Shown here: piece after piece, positions 6,355 to 11,259 of the stretch
How positions within the stretch are numbered: position 1 is the stretch's first letter
Layout of the letters: every line of letters begins with the position of its first letter
Assembly: GCA_003135315.1 (NCBI GenBank)
Contig: PLBD01000285.1
Span: 1-11,259, forward strand
Length of the DNA stretch: 11,259 nucleotides
From: Acidobacteriaceae bacterium
Lineage (GTDB): Bacteria > Acidobacteriota > Terriglobia > Terriglobales > Acidobacteriaceae
Direction: 5' to 3'
The notes under the pieces: generated by a model
Database searches by the model: none
Told to the model about the DNA's origin: nothing
The model's input: only the letters and a program-made list of their open reading frames with translations
Position numbers and translations under genes: made by a program

Positions 6355-6439
6355 TACCCCGACACCTGCGGGACTCGGCCTCGTTGTGCACCGAACCCAG
6401 CGCTTCTGCGCCGGGCTATTCTTGTTTCGCCCGGCGGGC
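6355..6439 (+). repeat. Three-hairpin intergenic repeat, copy E, overlapping the rlmB 3' end
   Basis: Hairpin 1 is decayed (CACCTGCGGGACTCGG). Hairpin 2 is CCC-A-GCGC (6396-6403)/GCGC-C-GGG (6408-6415) around TTCT, followed by GGGCTA. Hairpin 3 is GCCC (6429-6432)/GGGC (6436-6439), preceded by GTTTC as in copy B. The CTA of GGGCTA is the rlmB stop codon on the other strand, and hairpin 3 lies inside the rlmB coding sequence. Confidence 0.7.
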
Positions 6440-7234
6440 TTTGGAATTCTTCGCAGGGTTCTTTTCCGCTGCCAGGTCTTTGGACTTGGCTTCTTCCGTC
6501 TTCTGGGCCGCCCTGCGCTGGCGCACAAGCTCGTACATCACCACGCCTCCCGCAACCGAAACGTTGAGCGAGGGCACGTGGCCGAGCATGGGAATCGACA
6601 CCAGAAAATCGCAGCGGCGCCGGACCAGATCATGCATGCCCTTGCCTTCAGCGCCGAGCACGATGGCGCAATGCATGTTGTAGTCCAGTTCGTCGTAGCT
6701 CTGAGTGCCGCGTTCGTCCAGCCCAACGGCCCAGACATGGCGCTCTTTCAGCTCGTCCAGAGTGCGCGAGATGTTGGTGACGCGCGCGATCGGCAGATGC
6801 TCGGAGGCTCCGGCCGACGCCTTTACTGCAGTGCCGGTCAGCCCCGCGGCACGCCGCTCCGGGATGATCATGCCGTCAGCACCGGCCGCATCGGCGGTGC
6901 GAATCAGCGCGCCCAGGTTGTGGGGATCTTCGACGCTGTCCACCACGACCAGGAAGCTGTATTCGCCATGGCGCTGCTCCAGCAGCGTGTCCACGTCGGC
7001 GTACTGCTTGCTGCTGGTGACCGCGATAATGCCCTGGTGGGTATTGGTGTTGGCGAGCCGGTCGAGTTGCTCCCGGGGCAGGAAGCGCACCTGCACGCCG
7101 CTGGCGCGGCAATCGTCAATGAGCCGCTGCATGCGCTGATCGTGGCGCTCGCGCGCGATGCCCACATACTCAAAGCTGCGGCCGCCCGACTTTAGGGCCT
7201 CGCTGACCGAATGAATGCCGTAGATGACGACCAT
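6416..7234 (-). CDS. rlmB: 23S rRNA (guanosine-2'-O-)-methyltransferase RlmB, SpoU/TrmH (SPOUT) family
   Basis: 272 aa. RlmB uses S-adenosylmethionine to methylate the 2'-O of a guanosine in the 23S rRNA peptidyl-transferase region (G2251 in E. coli). An N-terminal L30e-like substrate-binding domain (MVVIYGIHSVSEAL to about residue 90, with the THQGI motif at 65-69) precedes the trefoil-knot SPOUT domain. SPOUT motif 1 is NLGALIRTADAAGADG (106-121, Asn106 and Arg112). Motif 2 is LGAEGKGM (193-200). Motif 3 is PSLNVSVAGG (221-230). A Lys/Ala-rich tail from about 245 is variable in the family; its last residues, ARRAKQE, are encoded by the repeat at 6355-6439. ATG 7234 fits the family start; upstream codons are not conserved-looking. 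No Shine-Dalgarno is seen; a TACACT box at 7250-7245 could give a very short leader. Closely related TrmH-type enzymes on other targets are the alternative. Confidence 0.9.
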   Translation of the reverse strand: MVVIYGIHSVSEALKSGGRSFEYVGIARERHDQRMQRLIDDCRASGVQVRFLPREQLDRLANTNTHQGIIAVTSSKQYADVDTLLEQRHGEYSFLVVVDSVEDPHNLGALIRTADAAGADGMIIPERRAAGLTGTAVKASAGASEHLPIARVTNISRTLDELKERHVWAVGLDERGTQSYDELDYNMHCAIVLGAEGKGMHDLVRRRCDFLVSIPMLGHVPSLNVSVAGGVVMYELVRQRRAAQKTEEAKSKDLAAEKNPAKNSKARRAKQE

Positions 7235-7336
7235 GTTTGAAGTTAGTGTACGACAGGAGGGCTGCCAGACGTCAGTTGTCGGCTCGCAAGAGTCTGTTTG
7301 AGGACTCTGCGGTGACACGGTCTCTGTGTCGCAGCC

Positions 7337-7426
7337 GTGGCGCCGCTCCGCGGCACTATTGTTTTCTGCAATTCACCGCGGGCTCACGCCCGCGGCTAAC
7401 ACAAATGTCGCCGCTGCGCGGCTGGT
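7337..7426 (+). repeat. Three-hairpin intergenic repeat, copy F1 (type II)
   Basis: Hairpin 1 is GCCGC (7342-7346)/GCGGC (7350-7354) around TCC, followed by ACT and a T-rich linker. Hairpin 2 is CCGCGGGC (7376-7383)/GCCCGCGG (7388-7395) around TCAC, then CTAAC. Hairpin 3 is GCCGC (7410-7414)/GCGGC (7418-7422) around TGC. The arm sequences differ from copies A and B, but the layout and spacing are the same. Confidence 0.8.
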
Positions 7427-7448
7427 CCGGTCCCGATGCAATGGTTTG

Positions 7449-7510
7449 TTTCACCGCTCAGCGGAAATTGCAGCTACGACTCACCTACGGGACTCGGTGT
7501 TACTCCCGTA
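7449..7510 (+). repeat. Partial repeat F2 at the DUF2950 3' end
   Basis: A small hairpin CCGC (7454-7457)/GCGG (7461-7464) is followed by CACCTACGGGACTCGG, the hairpin-1 core of the family. TACGGGA (about 7486-7492) can also pair with TCCCGTA (7504-7510), which puts the DUF2950 stop codon (7502-7500) in the loop. It may act at the RNA level for that gene's 3' end, but no U-tract is present. Confidence 0.5.
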
Positions 7511-8477
7511 CCTCGCTCCAGTTAGAGTCGGGATTGTACTGGTTCATGAAAGGCGCCTGCGTCTTGGTCTGCTCTCCCAGGTCTTTCTGAAAGACCTGGC
7601 GGTCCTGATCGATAATGAAGGTCATAATGCCGGAGACTCCGTATTCGGCGGGATAGGCGACGAAGCCGAATCCCCGGTTTTGGACACCCCCGCGGACATA
7701 ATCTCTAAGACCGCCGTTGGCAAAGAACCCCTGCGTGGTCAACAAGCCGAAGTAATAGCCGTGGAAAGGCTTGTGCTGGCTGGGCTGAAGCCTGGCGCCT
7801 TCCGTGGTAGCAAACGCCAACAGAGGTCCCACCGGACTCTTGGGCTTGCCTGGGGCATCGGGCCAGTACAGTCCGTCTTCCTTGCCGGCATCGCTGATGA
7901 ACTTGCGCGCGTACTGCTTTACGCCGTCGTGGTCCCGCGAGAAATACTCGGTTTGCGCGTAGGCCAGCGCGCCCAGGATATCGATGGCAGCGAGTTCATT
8001 ACCACCAATGGTGCGATTTACAAGTTCAGCCTTTCCCGCCGTCGTATCGAAGTACCATTTGCCGGATGAGGCCTTTCTAACGGGTATCGGGAAGGCAGTA
8101 TTGCTTACATCGACCAGCAGGATTTGGCTTCCATTCTCCAGCTTGCGCCAGCGATTCACTCTGTCGTAGGCGGAGGCGAATCCTGCAAATGCCTTTTTGT
8201 CCTCGTCCGCATTGCCGGAGGAAAAAACGTTTTTCGAATCCGGGCCGAAGATGGCCAGCATCTGCGGCGCATCGTCGTTCTTGGCAGCCAGGGCCAGCGC
8301 CAGACCGGCTTCCTCGGGCGTGGAGAATGTCTTTTGACCGCGAGCCGGCTCGCCAGCCGAAGTTGCGTGGTGACGGCAGGCGGGAAGTGCAACCGTCAGC
8401 ATTACCAGCGCGAACGCCGTCCAACACCGGTAACCCACCATCCCACACTTACGGTCCGCCCGCGACATCATCCTCAT
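7500..8477 (-). CDS. DUF2950 family putative lipoprotein
   Basis: 325 aa, function unknown. ATG 8477 follows a strong Shine-Dalgarno GGGGAGG (8489-8483) by five bases; two more ATGs lie two and three codons on. The N-terminus has basic residues, a hydrophobic core (WTAFALVMLTVAL) and then PAC at Cys34, a plausible though imperfect lipobox because of Pro at -2. The mature part matches DUF2950: FSTPEEAGLALALAAKNDD (about 51-69), GKWYFDT (139-145), DGLYWP (201-206), HGYYFGLLTTQG (239-250), AYPAEYGVSGIMTFI (from about 274), FQKDLG (296-301) and a YNPDSNW end. The DUF3300 stop is only 44 bp upstream, so the two are almost certainly co-transcribed, with DUF3300 first. These families commonly occur side by side, which suggests a shared envelope function. 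Longer in-frame starts would run into the DUF3300 gene. Confidence 0.87.
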   Translation of the reverse strand: MRMMSRADRKCGMVGYRCWTAFALVMLTVALPACRHHATSAGEPARGQKTFSTPEEAGLALALAAKNDDAPQMLAIFGPDSKNVFSSGNADEDKKAFAGFASAYDRVNRWRKLENGSQILLVDVSNTAFPIPVRKASSGKWYFDTTAGKAELVNRTIGGNELAAIDILGALAYAQTEYFSRDHDGVKQYARKFISDAGKEDGLYWPDAPGKPKSPVGPLLAFATTEGARLQPSQHKPFHGYYFGLLTTQGFFANGGLRDYVRGGVQNRGFGFVAYPAEYGVSGIMTFIIDQDRQVFQKDLGEQTKTQAPFMNQYNPDSNWSEVRE

Positions 8478-8482
8478 CCACG

Positions 8483-8489
8483 CCTCCCC
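8483..8489 (-). promoter_or_regulatory. Strong ribosome-binding site of the DUF2950 gene
   Basis: GGGGAGG on the minus strand lies five bases before ATG 8477. It selects this codon over the downstream ATGs at 8471 and 8468 and over longer upstream frames. Confidence 0.7.
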
Positions 8490-8521
8490 TGATTTGCCTC
8501 TCTTCGAGTCCGCCACGGGAA

Positions 8522-9763
8522 TCACCAGTGCAGTCCGCTGGAGCGGCCTCCAATACCCCAGCCTGAGGCTCCGCCATGAGTGGCCCACCCGCGATAGCTG
8601 GCGGAGCGGTCGCCCCAGCCGCCAATCGCGAAGACGGTGCCGGCCTGAGTGCCCCAGCTGCTGAAGGCGGTCAGGTTCTGCTGCGGGTCGGGCGGTCCCC
8701 ATCCCAGAGGGCCATCGGCGTTGGCCCAGCCGCCGCCCTCGCGGGACCAGGCGCTGAAAACCTGAAAGCCAGGCTTCGGGTTCACGGTACCGCTGACGTT
8801 GAACGTGTGCCTGGAGGCGGCGCTGTCTGCCGCTTCCAATTTGCCTTGGCCCACAGCCTGGGCGCCGGCCTGGGTGTTGGCTGCGCCGCCTTGCGAACCG
8901 AAAGGCCGGTTCGCATCGTCATGGTACGAATGGTTGCCGTAGTAGTAGTAGCCACCGTAGTAGCCACCATGCCAGGCGTGGTTGCCGTAGTAGGGATAGT
9001 TCCTATAGTTGGCCACGCCCTGATACCAATTGCAGCTCCAATTGCTCCAACCCCAGTCGGTACCGGACGCGACTCCAACGGCAATCCCATCCCCAAACGC
9101 CACCAAACCATTTTCCGGCAAGTTCTTGTTGTTGTAATTCGGCGTCGCCACCGGTTTCCCATAAACTGCCGCCGGGTTGTACTGCGGGACGTACACCACC
9201 AGAGGATTCCCGGGCTGCAAGGTAACGATGTCCCCGCTGGGTTGCGCCATAGTCAACTGTGCCGAGGACTTGAGATTTTCCTCCGCCTTGGCGCGGCCGC
9301 GCAACGCCTGGATCGCCGCCATGACCGCGGAATGTTGATTGTGGTAAACCTCGCCTAACTGAGAGGTCCAGATGAGATTGCGCGACATGATGTTCATCAC
9401 CGATGGAAACTGCGTCAGCGCCTTGACGCTGGGGTCCCACGGCTGAGCGCTGATTTGCTGAAGCAGGACCGGAACTGGCAGATCCATGCTGTGATCCAGC
9501 CAGATTTTGGCTACCAGGAGCTGGTCCGGATACGTCGCGGCCACCACGACCTGGGCCAGCAGCGGGTCGGGATACAGCGCAATCGGGGCGACTATGCCTT
9601 GCAGCTCTTCGGGGGAAAGCGGTACGCCCTGGCCGGAGTAATCAGATCCTGACATCGAAGCGGACTGGAAAAGCGCTGCCCCGCCTGAGTCCAGCGGCAC
9701 GGTGAGCAGCAGCAGAGTAAGAAGGACCAATGATAACGATTGCCTGCGGTGACACACGATCAT
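8522..9763 (-). CDS. DUF3300 family exported protein with Gly/Tyr/Trp-rich tail
   Basis: 413 aa, function unknown. ATG 9763 follows GGGGGAAG by six bases; a further in-frame ATG at 9802 is weaker. The N-terminus (MIVCHRRQSLSLVLLTLLLLTVPL) is a Sec signal peptide. The DUF3300 core spans about residues 50-200: LSPEELQGIVAPIALYPDPLLAQ, AATYPDQLLVA, WDPSVKALTQFPSVM, then the GNPLVVYVPQYNPAAVYG strand region. After that the protein turns low-complexity: a Tyr/Gly/His block (about 252-282) with YYGNHAW and YYGNHSY, then Trp/Gly-rich stretches such as FSAWSREGGGW and FSSWGTQAGTVFAIGGWGDRSASYRGW to the end. Such tails suggest a surface or periplasmic protein that binds polymers or self-associates (inference). 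It is the first gene of a two-gene unit with DUF2950. Confidence 0.88.
   Translation of the reverse strand: MIVCHRRQSLSLVLLTLLLLTVPLDSGGAALFQSASMSGSDYSGQGVPLSPEELQGIVAPIALYPDPLLAQVVVAATYPDQLLVAKIWLDHSMDLPVPVLLQQISAQPWDPSVKALTQFPSVMNIMSRNLIWTSQLGEVYHNQHSAVMAAIQALRGRAKAEENLKSSAQLTMAQPSGDIVTLQPGNPLVVYVPQYNPAAVYGKPVATPNYNNKNLPENGLVAFGDGIAVGVASGTDWGWSNWSCNWYQGVANYRNYPYYGNHAWHGGYYGGYYYYGNHSYHDDANRPFGSQGGAANTQAGAQAVGQGKLEAADSAASRHTFNVSGTVNPKPGFQVFSAWSREGGGWANADGPLGWGPPDPQQNLTAFSSWGTQAGTVFAIGGWGDRSASYRGWATHGGASGWGIGGRSSGLHW
8931..8993. repeat. Direct repeat and GTA microsatellite inside the DUF3300 gene
   Basis: The 15-mer TGGTTGCCGTAGTAG occurs at 8931-8945 and 8979-8993, and GTA is repeated four times at 8939-8950. 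On the coding strand this makes runs of TAC (Tyr) within the YYGNH repeats. It could change length by slippage in frame, altering the Tyr/Gly block. Confidence 0.8.
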
Positions 9764-10015
9764 CCGTTTCTTCCCCCATCGAGGCCTGCTGTTCTGGTGC
9801 ATGACGCTGCCGTCAGCTCGCCTTTGGAAAATCTTCCGCCAAGGACTCCATACTACAGTGCCAGAATGTTCCTCATTTCACAACCGAGCAGCGCAACTCA
9901 GCAACGATGCGCACATTCCGGTCTGCGGGCAGCGATGGGCGTCGCGCATTCCCATGTCCTCCGGCTACACTGTGTATTGTCGTACATTTTTCACCTGGAA
10001 GGTCGGGTCTTCATC
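9764..10015. promoter_or_regulatory. Divergent intergenic region between the DUF3300 and phosphofructokinase genes
   Basis: These 252 bp must hold promoters for both directions. On the plus strand, TACACT at 9966-9971 would give a leader of about 38 nt for the kinase. On the minus strand, TAGTAT (9855-9850) is a possible -10 for DUF3300. Neither has a convincing -35 partner. I see no copy of the hairpin repeat here, unlike several other gaps. Confidence 0.35.
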
Positions 10016-11224
10016 ATGGCGAGTGGCAATAGCAAGAAGGGTGTGATCGCAATTCTCACCGGAGGCGGCGATGTGCCCGGCCTCAACCCGGCGATACGCG
10101 CGGTCACCATTCGGGCGATACGCGAAGGTTACGAGGTCGTTGGACTGCGGCGCGGATGGGCCAGCCTGGTCGACATGGTGCGCGACAAGGACCACGACAA
10201 CAGCGACAACTTCCAGCATCTCTCCGAAGAGCTCGTGAATCGGGCGGGCAGGACCGGAGGCACGTTCCTGCATACCTCCCGGACCAACCCCAGCCGCATC
10301 AACAGAGACAACGTTCCCCTTCACCTGCGGGACAGCTACTCTGCCGACCGCAATGACTTGACTCCGGAAGTGCTCAAAAACCTGTCCTGGCTCGGCGTCG
10401 ACTACCTGATACCGATCGGCGGCGACGACACGCTCAGCTATGCCGTGCGTTTGTTTCAGGAAGGCGTCAAGGTGGTTGCGATTCCCAAGACCATGGACAA
10501 CGATGTTCCGGGAACCGACTATTGCATTGGCTTCAGCACCTGCGTGACCCGCATCATCGAAATGGCCAACCGGCTGCGCACCTCTGCCGGATCGCATGAA
10601 CGCCTTCTGGTGCTGGAGGTCTTCGGCCGCTACGCCGGATTCACCGCCATGCTCCCAACCATGGCGGGCGCGGCCAACCGCTGTGTCATTCCCGAGTTCA
10701 AGTTCAACATCGATCGCCTGACCGAATTGCTGATCTTCGATCGCAATAAGAACCCCAGCAAATATTCGGTCGTGCTGGTGTCGGAGGGCGCGATGTTTGA
10801 GGGCGGCGACATGATCTTCGAGCACGAGGTCAAGGACGCTTTCGGGCACAAGAAGCTGGGCGGAATCGGCAATCTGATTTCGGAACGGATCAAGGAACTG
10901 TCGCCGCGATTTAACTCAGGCAAAGCTCTGGACGTGATGAACCAGAGCCTGGGCTACCTGGTGCGCTGCGGCGATCCCGACGCCATTGACTCCATTGTCC
11001 CCATGGCCTACGGAAACCTGGCGCTGGACCTCATCCTCAACAAAGTGCACGGACGCCTGGTTGTGTTGCGCAATGGCCGCTACGACAATATGCCGATCGA
11101 GGTCATCGTGGCCACGAAGAAAGTGGTCAACGTCAAAGAGCAATACAACACCGAACGCCTGCGCCCGCGCTACAAGAGCTTCGAGATGAAGCCGCTGTTC
11201 ATCATGACCAGCGATCTGGGATGA
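10016..11224 (+). CDS. 6-phosphofructokinase family protein, active-site residues of the pyrophosphate-dependent type
   Basis: 402 aa. It phosphorylates fructose-6-phosphate to fructose-1,6-bisphosphate in glycolysis. The PFK landmarks are in order: GGGDVPGLNPAIR (16-28, nucleotide/phosphate loop), GGDD (135-138), PKTMDND (157-163, catalytic Asp161/Asp163), FGRYAGF (203-209, usually MGRxxG), PE at 226-227, and LGYLVRCGDPDAID (312-325). ATP-dependent enzymes carry GGDG and GTIDND; Asp138 together with Lys158 is the pair characteristic of PPi-using enzymes, where it makes the reaction reversible. The length fits the single-domain PPi/ATP 'group III'-like enzymes rather than the E. coli type. 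ATG 10016 starts right before the conserved domain; GGAAGG at 9997-10002 is a somewhat distant Shine-Dalgarno. The substrate choice (PPi over ATP) is inferred from these residues, not shown. It stands alone, divergent from the DUF3300 unit. Confidence 0.93.
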   Translation: MASGNSKKGVIAILTGGGDVPGLNPAIRAVTIRAIREGYEVVGLRRGWASLVDMVRDKDHDNSDNFQHLSEELVNRAGRTGGTFLHTSRTNPSRINRDNVPLHLRDSYSADRNDLTPEVLKNLSWLGVDYLIPIGGDDTLSYAVRLFQEGVKVVAIPKTMDNDVPGTDYCIGFSTCVTRIIEMANRLRTSAGSHERLLVLEVFGRYAGFTAMLPTMAGAANRCVIPEFKFNIDRLTELLIFDRNKNPSKYSVVLVSEGAMFEGGDMIFEHEVKDAFGHKKLGGIGNLISERIKELSPRFNSGKALDVMNQSLGYLVRCGDPDAIDSIVPMAYGNLALDLILNKVHGRLVVLRNGRYDNMPIEVIVATKKVVNVKEQYNTERLRPRYKSFEMKPLFIMTSDLG

Positions 11225-11228
11225 GGAA

Positions 11229-11259
11229 GCGATTAGCGATTAGCAATTAGCAATTAGCA
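11229..11259 (+). repeat. Heptamer tandem repeat (GCRATTA), cut by the window end
   Basis: Four perfect-period units GCGATTA, GCGATTA, GCAATTA, GCAATTA lie at 11229-11256, followed by GCA. The array starts five bases after the phosphofructokinase stop and continues out of the window, so its full length is unknown. Confidence 0.85.

Larger units (their letters stand above)
6017..6415. other. 399-bp gene-free gap filled by intergenic repeats
   Basis: No credible coding frame is seen on either strand. The gap lies between the start of the M1-like gene and the stop of rlmB. It holds three repeat copies (6092-6192, 6217-6308, 6355-6439). About 75 bp (6017-6091) next to the M1-like start remain for its promoter, where I see no convincing -35/-10 pair. 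Confidence 0.7.

Noticed and set aside
364..7510. CRISPR array or insertion sequence
   Set aside because: The repeats are scattered singly between genes without regular spacers, and no transposase or cas gene is present in the window.
8478..8702. Longer N-terminus for the DUF2950 protein
   Set aside because: It would overlap about 180 bp of the DUF3300 gene with Arg-rich, non-conserved sequence, and would bury the signal peptide.
8576..9358. A 260-codon plus-strand frame opposite the DUF3300 gene
   Set aside because: It is an antisense shadow: Val/Ala/Arg-rich sequence with no signal or domain, opposite a clearly conserved gene.
9965..10849. A 294-codon minus-strand frame opposite the phosphofructokinase gene
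   Set aside because: The sense strand carries all conserved PFK motifs. The antisense protein is Val/His/Gln-rich without a recognisable domain.

Overview
The window (about 60% G+C by eye) looks like chromosomal DNA from a Gram-negative soil bacterium. The phylum Acidobacteriota (Koribacter/Terriglobia type) is my best guess. It rests on the paired DUF3300 and DUF2950 genes, the divergent M1-like exported protein, and GC-rich multi-hairpin intergenic repeats. It is inference from gene content, not from a marker gene. I see no phage, insertion-sequence, CRISPR, tRNA or rRNA signature.

Layout. Bases 1-44 (+) are the last codons of glmS. A convergent orphan AbrB-fold antitoxin follows at 105-338 (-). 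A long run of minus-strand genes comes next: Tat-exported MsrB (473-1030), exported MsrA (1313-2008), a small AhpD-like CxxC protein (2220-2624), a beta-CASP metallo-beta-lactamase-fold RNase-like protein (2717-4144), an exported M1-aminopeptidase-like protein lacking HEXXH (4193-6016), the SpoU-family 23S rRNA 2'-O-methyltransferase RlmB (6416-7234), and a two-gene unit of a DUF2950 putative lipoprotein (7500-8477) behind an exported DUF3300 protein (8522-9763). After a 252-bp divergent gap, a phosphofructokinase with pyrophosphate-type active-site residues runs rightward (10016-11224). A heptamer tandem repeat then runs into the window end.

How the genes relate. MsrA and MsrB are both exported and together would repair both methionine-sulfoxide diastereomers outside the cytoplasm. 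Both lack the usual recycling cysteine. The CxxC protein next to them is cytoplasmic and may be a separate redox function. DUF3300 and DUF2950 form a compact envelope-protein operon of unknown function. The other genes look like independent transcription units.

The strongest unexplained structure is a family of intergenic repeats, each built as up to three GC-rich hairpins with fixed linkers. They all lie in one orientation, in the gaps 339-472, 1031-1312, 6017-6415 and 7235-7499. One copy supplies the stop codon and last residues of rlmB. A second repeat type is a 29-bp, nearly perfect inverted repeat (2636-2710) that abuts the ribosome-binding site of the AhpD-like gene.
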